From the NCBI GenBank assembly GCA_934667065.1, contig CAKULD010000007.1:62001-126000 (forward strand): DNA of 64,000 bases. Reading direction: 5' to 3'. Positions 7,890 through 17,256 of the stretch are shown piece by piece (the stretch's first letter is position 1; each line of letters begins with the position of its first letter). Both the position numbers and the translations under genes were made by a program. The notes under the pieces are model-generated. The model searched no databases. It was not told the DNA's origin and saw nothing but the letters and a program-made list of their open reading frames with translations. Source of the stretch: an uncultured Collinsella sp. Lineage in GTDB: Bacteria; Actinomycetota; Coriobacteriia; Coriobacteriales; Coriobacteriaceae.

Positions 7890-8273
7890 GACTTGGGCGT
7901 TGGATGGGTGCTCGGCCGCCGCGTGCGATGGTGAAAACCGGGCCAGGCCTTACTAGCGGATATGCATGCAGGAGGGGCTTCCAATTTTCATGTCCCGCTC
8001 ATATCGTCTGTCAGAAACCTGACGAATGACCTGTCCCCCTGTCATGCCCTTGTCACAAATCTATTAACGGGACCGTCAAATTTCCTCCTGCATTTTCTGA
8101 CGGTACCGCGGTTCCCGCATGATTTTTGGGACTTGCGCTGCGGGCGTATTTGCCTATTGATGTCAGCTGTGCCGTCAATCAGCAGAAGTTGGTTTACATC
8201 TGTGGTTTTAGTACTAAGATATGCTTCTAATAAATTGCATTAGTGGCTTTAGTTTTGGGGGAAACGAGGCAAC
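7890..8273. other. Intergenic region with no recognised gene
   Basis: The 384 bp between the palindrome and the flavodoxin gene hold no reading frame with good composition or a ribosome binding site. The last ~90 bp are A+T-rich (TTTAGTACTAAGATATGC and AATAAATTGC) and probably hold the flavodoxin promoter. I see no riboswitch or RNA gene that I can name. Confidence 0.5.
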
Positions 8274-8831
8274 GTGACTATGACGTGCTCTTTGGTGGTT
8301 AACAGCAAGAGCGGTAATACCAGGATGGTTTCGGGCGCGATCAAGCGCGCTCTGCAGGCTGCGGGCGTTGAGTTTGTTCATGCCGCGGCGTTGAGCGACG
8401 ATGCGGATGCAGAGCAGGTTGCGCTCGAGGCGCAGGGCGCCTGCGCGGCCGACACGGTGCTCGTCGGTTTTTGGTGCGACAAGGGCGCGTGCACGCCTTC
8501 GGTTGCCGCGCTGCTCTCCGCTCTGCACGGCAAGCGCGTTTTCCTCTTTGGTACCTGCGGTTTTGGCGCCGACCAGAGCTATTATCAGCAGATTATCGAT
8601 CGCGTGACTTCCAATTTGGCCGATGACGCCGAGCTTGCGGGCTGGGCCATGTGCCAGGGCAAGATGGGCCCCGCGGTCAAGCAGCGCTACGAGGCGATGC
8701 TCGAGCAAGAGCCCGAAAACGCGCGCTATAAGATGCTGCTCGACAACTGGGTTGCCGCAAAGGATCACCCCACCAAGGAGGATCTGGACAGCATGGCCGC
8801 CGCCGCTAAGAAGGCCGTGCTGGGGGAGTAG
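8274..8831 (+). CDS. Flavodoxin-family protein (BilS-like)
   Basis: 185 residues, starting at GTG 8274 (ATG 8280 is an alternative, two codons in). The N-terminus SLVVNSKSGNTRMVSGAIK is the flavodoxin phosphate-binding loop, followed by the alternating beta/alpha pattern. VLVGFWCDKGACTPSVAALL and VFLFGTCGFG form the FMN 50s- and 90s-loop regions. It resembles the short flavodoxins sometimes named BilS, which accompany the gut bilirubin reductase BilR. No bilR-like gene is adjacent, so that role is only a possibility. Expected activity is one- or two-electron transfer with bound FMN in the cytoplasm. It is a single-gene unit. Confidence 0.75.
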   Translation: MTMTCSLVVNSKSGNTRMVSGAIKRALQAAGVEFVHAAALSDDADAEQVALEAQGACAADTVLVGFWCDKGACTPSVAALLSALHGKRVFLFGTCGFGADQSYYQQIIDRVTSNLADDAELAGWAMCQGKMGPAVKQRYEAMLEQEPENARYKMLLDNWVAAKDHPTKEDLDSMAAAAKKAVLGE

Positions 8832-8877
8832 CTCCGGCGCTGACGAGCGTTCGGTTCATCTTCTAATCTAAATGTAA

Positions 8878-9004
8878 CGCCTGCCCGGCGGCGGAATATA
8901 AGGTTCCCTGCTCGGGCAGTCCTGCTCGCACGGAGAGCACATTAAGTGCTCTCCGGCTCGTGCGGAACTCGCGATGAACCTTATATTCCGCCGCCGGGCA
9001 GGCG
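8878..9004. repeat. Structured element, copy 1 (28-bp arms, 71-nt core)
   Basis: Perfect 28-bp inverted arms (8878-8905 and 8977-9004; left arm starts CGCCTGCCCGGCGGCGGAAT) enclose a 71-nt core with its own nested hairpin: GGAGAGCAC, ATTAA, GTGCTCTCC at 8932-8954, extended by CGCACG pairing with CGTGCG. The reverse complement of the whole element recurs at 13705-13835 with an identical core. It could be a structured RNA, a mobile palindromic element or a DNA cruciform. There is no coding potential. Confidence 0.85.
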
Positions 9005-9083
9005 CCTCTTTATTTATGGAAGGCCTGATAGGCTGAAGATTCCATGCCCGGATGCGTCCAAAGTGAGACGGGTTTTCCGGATG

Positions 9084-9190
9084 GATGGGGTTTCGGAAAG
9101 TGTGTCCCGGAATTTGTCTTTGGAATGGGATGCGGTTTCCCGTTGGCGGCCTTGGGGAAAGTGCATCCCGGAAATGGGCTGTGAGCTGCG
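9084..9190. repeat. Flanking module of the structured element, copy 1
   Basis: This G+C-rich stretch carries spaced motifs GGAAAGTGTGTCCCGGAA, TTGGAATGGGATGCGGTTTC and GGGGAAAGTGCATCCCGGAA. The same order of motifs, clearly diverged, is found on the opposite strand at 13500-13611, on the same side of the other structured element. The repeated unit therefore extends beyond the hairpin. GGAAAGTGYRTCCC appears twice within it as an internal direct repeat. Confidence 0.6.
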
Positions 9191-9323
9191 GTGATGTTGC
9201 GTGACTACTCACGTTTTCAAAAATGAGACACGCCGTTGGCGAAAATGAGACACGGGATTTTGGGTGTCAGGCGTAGCATTTGAGCAAATGAGCCGACTCC
9301 ACTCGAGTAAAGCGAGGTCTCCC

Positions 9324-12300
9324 ATGCACGTTCCATACCCCCACATTCGTCGGTTGTCGAAAATCCCGCTTGTTGGGACGGCGGCGCTTGCTGCGTTGAT
9401 CGCCACGAGCGTCGCCTGCTTCACGGCCACACCCCAGGTTGCTCAGGCGGCCGACACGCCCGACATCACGGATATGACCGAGCAGGACTATAGCGACCTG
9501 GGCCTGGGCACGAACGAGGACATTCCGGCCGATACCGTTGGCCCCTATTCCACTGATACCCCCACGACGTTTGCCACGCGCAGCGAGGTCTATATGGCAG
9601 CTAACGGTAGCCATGGCAATCGCTACACTCTGCGCGACAAGCTCGAGAACGTCGAGCGCGGTGACATTGGCGGCAGCAGCAAGCTCACCGATGGCTATGG
9701 AAGTGTGTGGGGCGCCGCAAAGTTCTGGCAAAACGTCAACAATTTCGATACGAACAGCGATCTCTACAAGCATAGCGACTACGGTGGCGGCACCTGGTCG
9801 TACCTGAGCAACAATGAGTCCTCGACAGTGCTCGCCAACGACAATAACGGTTTCTCGGGCATTCACGCCACAAGTGTTGAGTTCTGCAGCGATGCCAGTA
9901 CGGGCAAAAAGAGCCGCGTTGCCGAGCTTCGTGCCTACGGCGACAGTTCTTCCACGACGATCGGCGGCAAGTCGTACGCCGGAAAGGTTGAGCTGGTCCT
10001 CTATTCGTTTAGCAACGGGCGCACGCGCACTCTCGATACACGCCTGCCGGTGACGGTCAACACCAATATGATGGACGGAGGCCGTTTTAAGTATCTGAAC
10101 GCCGGCTACCTACAAGAGCACGACGCCGTCTTTGATGTCGAGGCGGGCGATGTCGATGGCGACGGCGTCGACGAGCTTTTTGTCTATGCGGGCTGCTATG
10201 TCGATGAGGACGGCGTGCGCAAGGCCGTAGTCGACATGTACGACCTGGAGGGCGGCAACTGGAGGCAGAGTGTCGTCAAAATCGACGCCGGTAACGCCGC
10301 GGACTACACCACGCACAACGAGGGCGGGAACGACTCTTGGACGCAGCTGCAGTCAGCTCCTGTCGTTTCGCTGGCTGCCGGAGACCTCGACCGCGATTTT
10401 TGCGATGACCTCGCCATCGTGGTCTCGGCACCCTACGGCAAAAAGAATATCGCCAAGTCAACGCATTGCGAGCTGTTCTCGTGGGATGCATCCAAGGGTG
10501 CGCTCGTCCATGTCGATGCACTGGGTGACGCGGGCGCAATCTCCCTCTCCGCGAATGGCAAGACCATGGTCGCTGCGAATGCGACGTTCGGCACGTTTGC
10601 CGCCTACGATGAAGAAGGAAAGAAGACGGGTGAAACCGTCACGGGCCTTATTCTTGCGGGCTATGACTGGCAACGCAGCGCTTTTGATTACGACGCCTCT
10701 GACGGCAGCAAGGAGCTGTACGGCGCGCTGTACCGCTACGCGTATTTTGACTCGGAGTCTGGCGAGTTCAAACTTTCCGATTGCAAGGAATACAGAGACG
10801 GGCTCCTCGCCTCCTATGGACTGATGCATGTGCCCAATAGCGCATGGAAGGATAGCGCTCAGGATAAGCGCTATCCGTGCACCTTGGCGCCTATTGCCCT
10901 TGCCACTGCCAACCTTGACGGTCTGTCCGAGCAGCCGGCGGTCGACGAGGTGCTCGTGGGCGGCGATGTGTTCCGCGACTTTGCCTGCAACACGGCGCAG
11001 AGTGGGGCCCAGGGCTTGGGTTCCATGGTCGGAACCATGAGCATGAGCGGCCAGCAATACAACAGTAGCAACAAGCATGACCACAAGGGTATCGAGCAGG
11101 TGTGGATCAGCGACGTTAAGGCGGGCAGCGTCTCGGGTTCGGACCGCTATAACGAGAGCTTTATCGCCGTGGTAGGCAAGCACCGCGACGAGGACCTGCG
11201 CAAGGACGATGACTACTATTGGATGACCGCCTCGCATCTTTCGCTCGACGAGAACGGAAGGGTGCGCCGCGGCGAGGAGCAGGTGATTAGCGAGAGCAAC
11301 CGTCGCGGCACTACCTACGGCACATTTATCTCGCTCGCGCTGCCCGATGTCGACAACGACAGCGTCAAGATTACGTACAAGGATCGCTACAAGGTCTATA
11401 CCAACCCGCGCGTGCTTGCCGTGCTGCAGGATGCGCCCTATGTTGAGGATCTGGAGCAGGCATACGGCTATCTGGTGTTGGGCGGCACGTCATACGGCGA
11501 GGGAAAGGGCACGGGGACATCCCAGGGCTATACCATTGGCGCCGAGTTGGGCGTTGCCGTCGAGGTGCAGACCGGTCCGCCCCTGGTCGCGATCAATGCT
11601 TCAGTCGATTTTGCCGCCGAGGGATGCTATGACTACCGGAGCGAGCGTACAGTGAGCGCCAGCGTAAGTTATGAGTCGCATGCCGGCGAAGGCGACAAGG
11701 CCGTGCTCTACACGATTCCGATGGTCTATTACGAGTACGAGATCGAAAATGAGGAAACTGGTGGCAAGGGCGTGATGGCGGCGCCCGTGTCGCTCGGCGC
11801 GCAGACCTCGGTCGTTAATGTCGAGGCCTATGACCGCATTGCCAAACAGCACAATATGACGCCGCTCAGCTACTTTTTGACCAACCGGTCGGGAGAACCC
11901 GACAGCTATTACACGGCGCTCAACGGCACGGCTCCCGTGCAAGATTCCTTTGGTCTGGGCAAGCCTGGCGTGACGCGCGCCTACACGCACGATGGGTTTA
12001 ACGGTGCTGTCGCGCAGTCGGGGGCGAGCATTGAGCAGACCATCGAAGTCGAGGACGGCGAGGAACAGGAGTTTGAGTACGGCTTTACGCTGAACGGCAG
12101 CGTTGTCATGGGCGCGAAGCTCGCAAAGCACGAGTTGTTTGGCGGCCTGTGCTTTGGTGCCAACGCCGGCTTTACTACGGGTAACTCCTCGAGTGAATCG
12201 ACCGAATACGGCGGCACCGTCGACAACCTGCCCGAGGCCGCGAAGGATAAGTACGGCTTTGCGTGGCGCCTGGGCGTCAACGCGGTGGATGTCAACAAGT

Positions 12301-13412
12301 TCGAGGCCAGCTCGGGCGACAAGCTCGGCACCAAGGACACTGATCAGTTCTGGATCGTGGGCTATGACGTTAAGGATGTCAAGATGCCCAAGGCACCGGC
12401 CGTGACGGGCTTTACGGCAAACGCCGTCGATTCGACCAGCGTTACGTTTAGCTGGGACGATGTACTCGCAAACAAGAGTGGCTTTAGCTACGGCGTGGGC
12501 ATGCTGCAGAGCAATGCGGCGGACGCCGTCGTGAACAGCTGGAAGATTGCCGACAACACGCAGACCTCGCTCAAGTGGGATGGGCTGCAGCCCAATACGG
12601 AGTATCGATTCGCCATCGCCGCCGTTAAGAATGGATCCACGACCGAAACAGGTATTCGCTCGGCAATCATCACGGTCAAGACCATGCCCGATGGCATGAC
12701 GATGACCGTGAGCGGACCTGCGGCGGATGCTGCGGAGGGGTCGGATCTTGGATACGACTCTTCGGTTGAGCGCACGGCGGGAAGCCACCTGACGCTCTCG
12801 GCGATTGGCCACGTGAAGCAGCTCGGTGCCGACGGTAACGAGACAGAGCTGGCGCCGACCTATATGTGGTATCGCAAGGGTCGCGGCGAGACAGAGTTTA
12901 AGCTCGTGGGTGCCGATGGCAACCTCGCGGCTGGAACGGCCTCGAAGCTCGAGATTGACCTGACCGCAGACGATGACGGTGCGCAGTACTACTGCCACGT
13001 GGGATACAACGACGTGGGCCTCGACACCGGCACGACGCTCGTGAATATCGAGGCCGAGGAGACGGCGCCCACAACGGTGAACGCCACCCCGATCCGCACA
13101 CGCCGCCTGTTCTCGCAGGCAAGCGCGGGCGCCAAGAAGTTCCTGGACCATACGCTGGTAAACACCGCCGGCCCAACCGATTCCGAAGGCTCGAAGGACC
13201 CCGAGACTCCTGAGACCCCGACGAACCCGGACAAGCCCAAGTCCGACAACGGAGCTAAGACCGACACCAAGGTCAAGACTACGACCACAGCGAAGAACCT
13301 CGCAAACACCGGCGACCAAACATTCGCCCTAGTCGCCACCGCAGCAGCAGCGGGTATCATCCTGGTGGCAATAGCCCTCGTCATCTTGACTAAACGCCGC
13401 AAGAACCACTAG
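9324..13412 (+). CDS. Giant LANTG wall-anchored protein with FG-GAP/VCBS-like, Fn3 and Ig-like regions
   Basis: 1,362 residues from ATG 9324, preceded by GCGAGG. An upstream in-frame start at 9264 would add 20 residues before the signal peptide and is less likely. The signal peptide ends near residue 42 (QVAQA-AD). Two FG-GAP/VCBS-like calcium-loop repeats are visible: VEAGDVDGDGVDELFVYAG and LAAGDLDRDFCDDLAIVVS. A long central beta-rich region (~650-1030) contains amphipathic stretches of unknown class. A fibronectin type III-like domain follows (~1035-1140), then an Ig-like domain (YMWYRKGRGE...GAQYYCHVGY), a Pro/Thr/Lys-rich spacer and the sortase signal LANTGD (~1326), a hydrophobic span and KRRKNH. 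I infer an adhesin or host-glycan-facing protein; no enzymatic motif is seen. Inverted structured repeats lie on both sides. Confidence 0.85.
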   Translation: MHVPYPHIRRLSKIPLVGTAALAALIATSVACFTATPQVAQAADTPDITDMTEQDYSDLGLGTNEDIPADTVGPYSTDTPTTFATRSEVYMAANGSHGNRYTLRDKLENVERGDIGGSSKLTDGYGSVWGAAKFWQNVNNFDTNSDLYKHSDYGGGTWSYLSNNESSTVLANDNNGFSGIHATSVEFCSDASTGKKSRVAELRAYGDSSSTTIGGKSYAGKVELVLYSFSNGRTRTLDTRLPVTVNTNMMDGGRFKYLNAGYLQEHDAVFDVEAGDVDGDGVDELFVYAGCYVDEDGVRKAVVDMYDLEGGNWRQSVVKIDAGNAADYTTHNEGGNDSWTQLQSAPVVSLAAGDLDRDFCDDLAIVVSAPYGKKNIAKSTHCELFSWDASKGALVHVDALGDAGAISLSANGKTMVAANATFGTFAAYDEEGKKTGETVTGLILAGYDWQRSAFDYDASDGSKELYGALYRYAYFDSESGEFKLSDCKEYRDGLLASYGLMHVPNSAWKDSAQDKRYPCTLAPIALATANLDGLSEQPAVDEVLVGGDVFRDFACNTAQSGAQGLGSMVGTMSMSGQQYNSSNKHDHKGIEQVWISDVKAGSVSGSDRYNESFIAVVGKHRDEDLRKDDDYYWMTASHLSLDENGRVRRGEEQVISESNRRGTTYGTFISLALPDVDNDSVKITYKDRYKVYTNPRVLAVLQDAPYVEDLEQAYGYLVLGGTSYGEGKGTGTSQGYTIGAELGVAVEVQTGPPLVAINASVDFAAEGCYDYRSERTVSASVSYESHAGEGDKAVLYTIPMVYYEYEIENEETGGKGVMAAPVSLGAQTSVVNVEAYDRIAKQHNMTPLSYFLTNRSGEPDSYYTALNGTAPVQDSFGLGKPGVTRAYTHDGFNGAVAQSGASIEQTIEVEDGEEQEFEYGFTLNGSVVMGAKLAKHELFGGLCFGANAGFTTGNSSSESTEYGGTVDNLPEAAKDKYGFAWRLGVNAVDVNKFEASSGDKLGTKDTDQFWIVGYDVKDVKMPKAPAVTGFTANAVDSTSVTFSWDDVLANKSGFSYGVGMLQSNAADAVVNSWKIADNTQTSLKWDGLQPNTEYRFAIAAVKNGSTTETGIRSAIITVKTMPDGMTMTVSGPAADAAEGSDLGYDSSVERTAGSHLTLSAIGHVKQLGADGNETELAPTYMWYRKGRGETEFKLVGADGNLAAGTASKLEIDLTADDDGAQYYCHVGYNDVGLDTGTTLVNIEAEETAPTTVNATPIRTRRLFSQASAGAKKFLDHTLVNTAGPTDSEGSKDPETPETPTNPDKPKSDNGAKTDTKVKTTTTAKNLANTGDQTFALVATAAAAGIILVAIALVILTKRRKNH

Positions 13413-13440
13413 CCACCAGCAGGGGGCAACAGCAAATCAA

Positions 13441-13477
13441 AAACCCGGGCAGCCAACCACCAGGCTACCCGGGTTTT
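13441..13477 (+). terminator. Terminator of the giant surface protein gene
   Basis: A 13-bp stem with one mismatched position (AAACCCGGG.AGCC pairing with GGCTaCCCGGGTTTT) and an 8-nt loop is followed by T-rich sequence, 28 bp after the stop. Confidence 0.85.
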
Positions 13478-13499
13478 CTATCGAGCAAAGACTCGGCAA

Positions 13500-13611
13500 C
13501 CGGAAACCGCATCCCAGAATCAGCCCCCAAAGTGGGACGCACTTTCCCAACAGACCCTCAACCGGAAACTACATCCCATTCCAACGTCAGATTCCGGGAC
13601 GCGCTTTCCGC
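13500..13611. repeat. Flanking module of the structured element, copy 2 (inverted)
   Basis: Read on the minus strand, this segment gives GGAAAGCGCGTCCCGGAA, TTGGAATGGGATGTAGTTTC, GGGAAAGTGCGTCCC and GGGATGCGGTTTCCGG in the same order as 9084-9190. It is more diverged than the structured element next to it, at roughly three quarters identity by eye over the best part. Confidence 0.6.
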
Positions 13612-13704
13612 AAACAAAGAAGGCCACACAACGTGGCCTTCAACTCATCTATATCTATATATGTTGCAGATACTCCCAAGACAAGCCACGTCCCAACAAC
13701 AAGG

Positions 13705-13835
13705 CGTCTGCCCGGCGGCGCGGAATGTAAGGTTCATCGCGAGTTCCGCACGAGCCGGAGAGCACTTAATGTGCTCTCCGTGCGAGCAGGACTGCCCGAG
13801 CAGGGAACCTTACATTCCGCGCCGCCGGGCAGACG
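13705..13835. repeat. Structured element, copy 2 (inverted orientation, 30-bp arms)
   Basis: Perfect 30-bp arms (13705-13734 and 13806-13835) enclose the reverse complement of the 71-nt core of copy 1, identical base for base by eye. Arm changes relative to copy 1 (GCC to GTC, an added GC pair, TATAAGG to TGTAAGG) occur on both strands of the stem, so pairing is fully kept. It ends 19 bp from the stop of the minus-strand sulfatase gene. Confidence 0.85.
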
Positions 13836-13854
13836 AACCAGGTCGAAGGACCCG

Positions 13855-16155
13855 CTACTTGATCTTAGTAGTACCCGGTGCCAGGTTGGGGTCGGTCTCG
13901 TTGGCCTCGGTCTGGAAGTGCTCGGTGTAGACATTCTTGCCGTCGCGGAACATCTCGTAGTACTGCATCTTGGCGTAATCCTCGCGTGCCTTGGTGGCAG
14001 CGGCAGCAACGGCGTCATCGCCGGTGACGTTGGAGGAGAGCGCCCAGCGCAGGCTGGCGTCCTCGTAGCCCACGGAGTTGATGGCGGGCAGCGACTCGCG
14101 CAGCGTCATGTGCGCCTTCTGGTAGTCGGAAAGCGGGGCGCCGATCAGCTGCATAAGCTGGGTGGACAGGTAGTTGGTGGACAGGTCGTCGGTCTCGCTC
14201 GTCTGGTCGCAGCCGGCGACATCGTAGTTAGCCCAGATGATGTAGTCGGTCTGCCACAAGCGCTCCTGGTGGGTGGCGTCATCCTCGTCGGTAAACCACT
14301 TGTCATTGAACTTGGACGGGAAGAACGGCTGGTGGTCGCCCCAGAACACCACGACCACCTTGCGGTCGAGCTTGCTCAGGGCGTTGAGGAAGTAGCGCAG
14401 CGCCTGGTCGGACTGCTCGATGCACGAGACGTACTCGTCGACATCGGATAGCGTGCCGTCCTCGACGGTCTTGGCATCCAGGTCGGTCGTGTCGATGTTC
14501 AGGTGCACCTGCTTGTCGAGCGGCACCAGACCCGTGTCATAGCCCGAGTGGTTCTGCATGGTCACATCGAAGATAAACTGCGGGTCGGCGTTCTGGTTGA
14601 GCAACTCAAGAATCTTGTCGTAGGTGGCCTGGTCGGTCACCATGCCGCGCAGGGTATCGGCGCCCTGGAAGTCGTTGATGGACAGGAACTGGTCAAAGCC
14701 AAAGTCCTTGTAGACGTTCTCGCGGTTCCAGTTGGTCGCGTGGTTGGGGTGCATGGCCGTGGTGGCATAGCCGAGCGACTTGAACTGCTCTGCCAGGTTC
14801 CCGGTCGTCTCCATGTTGTAGATGGTGTAGGGGTACACGCCCGAGCCCAGGTTGGCCATGGAGTTGCCGGTCAGGAACTCAAACTCGGTATTGGCGGTGC
14901 CGCCGCCGTAGGCACTCACGTAGAGCTTGCCGCGGCTGAGACAGTTGGACAGGCTCTTAAAGTACTGCGGGCCCTCGTAGCCGGCGCGCATGTTCTGGTA
15001 GATCGACAGATCCGAGAAGGTCTCGTTCATGATGGCGATGACCGTGGGCTTCTCGCTATCGAACTGCTCCTTTGCTGCGGCGCGCTCATCGCTCTTGGCG
15101 GCATCGGACTTGTCGTAGGCCTTGGCGTATTTTTTGAGCGTGGCCTTGGCGTCGTCGACGGAGTAGTCGGCGGGTTTGGGCGGCTTGATGGATTGCGCCG
15201 CACTAATAAAGGCGGGCAGGTAGCCCTCGCGCCAGTAGCTCTCGAGCGGGCGCCAGGTGTACACAGTGATGCCCAGGGTGTTGTAGTAGTCGATGAGCGT
15301 GACGTGCGCGGTCACGCCGCCCAGGCACAGCACGGCCACGAGCAGGTTGGTGAGCAGCATGCGCTTGGCGTTGGCGGCACCCTTCTGGCGGTGCGGCGCC
15401 ACGATGCCGGCGTACTCGCACAGCAGCATGCCGATGGCGGTAAAGCCCATCGACAGCACGCAGAACAGCGAGATCGAGAAGGTGTAGCCGTTGCCGGCGA
15501 CCGCGGCGGCGGTGGAGATGGCCGAAAGGTCGCCCGGCTGGATGGGCATGGATTTAAACGTGATGACGAAGAACTCGGCAATGCCCAGGACAAAGAGAGC
15601 GAAGGCCAAAACGGCGGGAGCCGCACCGTGGCGCTGGAACAGGAAGAACAGGCCGGTCATGAGAGTGGTGATGATGGCCCACTCAAGCAGGATGCACAGG
15701 GGGTAGACCCAGGTAAAGTCGTGGTTGGACGAGATCTCCATGCCCAGCAGCGCAAAGACGCCGGCGAGCAGCAGGCACAGCACGGAGGCGACGAGCGGGT
15801 GGCCCACAAAGGCGCCACGCAGGCGGGCGAGCTTGCCCGTGGGGGCGGGGGCGTCGGTTGAGGCGAACGCAAAGACGCGCGGTGCGATGCGATCGCGGGC
15901 GATGCTCGCCCAGGCGCAGCCGGTGAGAATGGCGTTGGTCAGGATGAGCATCACAAAGGCGAGCGGCTCGTTTTGCGCCACGAGGCCAATGGCGCCCCAG
16001 ACGGTCAAAAAGAGCTGGAACAGGCCAAAGGCGACACTCCATCCAAGAGCGCTCTTGGCGACGGCGCCCGACTGCGCGCGAATGGCCTTGGCTTCGCGCA
16101 AAACAAGGTAGACGGTCGCCGCAAGACCGACGAGCGAGATAGCGGCTGCGAACAT
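13855..16155 (-). CDS. LTA synthase-family membrane sulfatase (phosphoglycerol transferase-like)
   Basis: 766 residues from ATG 16155 (AGGAG 7 bp upstream; GTG 16170 is a possible alternative). About nine hydrophobic segments fill residues ~1-290, followed by an extracellular alkaline phosphatase-fold sulfatase domain. The nucleophile is the Thr in NETFSD (~378), and the family block YGGGTANTEFEFLTGN follows. MHPNHATNWNRE and VVVFWGDHQPFFP supply metal-ligand His and Asp residues. The architecture matches LtaS-type enzymes, which transfer glycerol phosphate from phosphatidylglycerol onto a lipid-linked acceptor outside the membrane. The larger membrane part (LtaS has five helices) suggests a related teichoic-acid or cell-envelope polymer enzyme. 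It is monocistronic and convergent with the surface protein gene. Confidence 0.85.
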   Translation of the reverse strand: MFAAAISLVGLAATVYLVLREAKAIRAQSGAVAKSALGWSVAFGLFQLFLTVWGAIGLVAQNEPLAFVMLILTNAILTGCAWASIARDRIAPRVFAFASTDAPAPTGKLARLRGAFVGHPLVASVLCLLLAGVFALLGMEISSNHDFTWVYPLCILLEWAIITTLMTGLFFLFQRHGAAPAVLAFALFVLGIAEFFVITFKSMPIQPGDLSAISTAAAVAGNGYTFSISLFCVLSMGFTAIGMLLCEYAGIVAPHRQKGAANAKRMLLTNLLVAVLCLGGVTAHVTLIDYYNTLGITVYTWRPLESYWREGYLPAFISAAQSIKPPKPADYSVDDAKATLKKYAKAYDKSDAAKSDERAAAKEQFDSEKPTVIAIMNETFSDLSIYQNMRAGYEGPQYFKSLSNCLSRGKLYVSAYGGGTANTEFEFLTGNSMANLGSGVYPYTIYNMETTGNLAEQFKSLGYATTAMHPNHATNWNRENVYKDFGFDQFLSINDFQGADTLRGMVTDQATYDKILELLNQNADPQFIFDVTMQNHSGYDTGLVPLDKQVHLNIDTTDLDAKTVEDGTLSDVDEYVSCIEQSDQALRYFLNALSKLDRKVVVVFWGDHQPFFPSKFNDKWFTDEDDATHQERLWQTDYIIWANYDVAGCDQTSETDDLSTNYLSTQLMQLIGAPLSDYQKAHMTLRESLPAINSVGYEDASLRWALSSNVTGDDAVAAAATKAREDYAKMQYYEMFRDGKNVYTEHFQTEANETDPNLAPGTTKIK

Positions 16156-16369
16156 GCTGAGACTCCTCACAAACTTAGAACCTACGAAAGCGGGGGTTTA
16201 CCTGATTGTTACCAAGATATGCGCAGCATTTGAGGGCTGCGCACAACAACCAGCCATAATAACGCGCGGGTGTGGCGGTGTTGCGCAATGGAGTGTCGAC
16301 CTGCGCGATAATGGACGGGAATTACACGGAAACGTAAAGGCTTCTTAAAGAATTGGCGAGGATGAGGCG

Positions 16370-17245
16370 ATGAACGAGCAGGTTTGCAAGACGGACGTTG
16401 AGTGCTGCGGTGGTGTCGTGGGCGTGGACGCCGGCGGCTATCCGGTCGAAGCTACGGGCAACGCGGTGCTGGACATCTTGGAGCAACGTTCTTCCACACG
16501 TGCCTTTGCGCGCGATGAGGACGGACGCCCCGTAGCGGTGACCGACGAGCAGCGCGCGGCGATCCTGCATGCCGCAAGCCGTGCTCCGTCTGCCGGTGCC
16601 ATGATGATGTATTCCATCGTGAGCATTCGCGAGCAGGCTACGCTCGACCGTCTGGCCGACCTGTGCGACCACCAGCCCATGATCGCCAAGGCCCCGTGGG
16701 CACTAATATTTGTGGTCGACTACGCCAAGTGGATTGATCTGTTTGAGCACGTTGGCTGCTTTGAGTCCGAGTTTGTCGAGCGTACGGGCAAGCAGCCCCG
16801 CCGCGCACCGGGCCTGGGCGACTTTGCCATCGCAGCGCAGGATGCCGTGATCGCCGCGCAAAACGCCGTGGTCGCCGCCGAGGCCCTGGGGCTGGGAAGC
16901 TGCTACATCGGCGACATCGTCGAGAATGCCGAGGAGGTTGCCGCGCTGCTCGATTTGCCGCCCTATACCATGCCGCTGTCGATGCTCATTATCGGCACGC
17001 CCCGTAAGGAGCGCCCGGCGATCGCGCATCCCGTGGTGAACCTGGTGCACGAGGAGCACTACCGCCGCGCCGACGCCGCGACCATGGATGCGCAGGTGGC
17101 CGAGATGGATGCGATGTTCCGACCGCACGCCCGCGAGGTGGGCGAGCGCGTGGTGGATATCTACACCCGCAAGCACACGAGTCCCTTTATGGCCGAGATG
17201 AGCCGCTCCATGGAGTGGTGGTTCAAGAACTGGCTCGGCAAGTAA
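16370..17245 (+). CDS. Nitroreductase-family FMN oxidoreductase
   Basis: 291 residues. After a ~36-residue N-terminal extension with three cysteines, the nitroreductase fold begins at VLDILEQRSSTRAF (the FMN phosphate-binding Arg-Ser motif). RAPSAGAMMMYSIVSI and the helix DAVIAAQNAVVAAEALGLGS CYIGDI are the conserved dimer and FMN segments (FRP/NfsA-like branch). The C-terminal ~60 residues wrap as in FRP enzymes (FMAEMSRSMEWWFKNW). Expected reaction: NAD(P)H-dependent reduction of flavins, quinones or nitroaromatics. The physiological substrate cannot be read from sequence. It is a single-gene unit with a hairpin 12 bp after the stop. Confidence 0.85.
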   Translation: MNEQVCKTDVECCGGVVGVDAGGYPVEATGNAVLDILEQRSSTRAFARDEDGRPVAVTDEQRAAILHAASRAPSAGAMMMYSIVSIREQATLDRLADLCDHQPMIAKAPWALIFVVDYAKWIDLFEHVGCFESEFVERTGKQPRRAPGLGDFAIAAQDAVIAAQNAVVAAEALGLGSCYIGDIVENAEEVAALLDLPPYTMPLSMLIIGTPRKERPAIAHPVVNLVHEEHYRRADAATMDAQVAEMDAMFRPHAREVGERVVDIYTRKHTSPFMAEMSRSMEWWFKNWLGK

Positions 17246-17256
17246 CGGATGAGACG

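Noticed and set aside
7962..8243. Open frame of 93 codons between the palindrome and the flavodoxin gene
   Set aside because: Composition is not protein-like (Ser/Leu/His/Phe-rich, no domain), there is no ribosome binding site, and it overlaps the likely flavodoxin promoter.
13500..13835. CRISPR-like array because of repeated motifs
   Set aside because: Repeats are inverted and modular, with no regular spacer length and no cas genes. No CRISPR array is present in the window.
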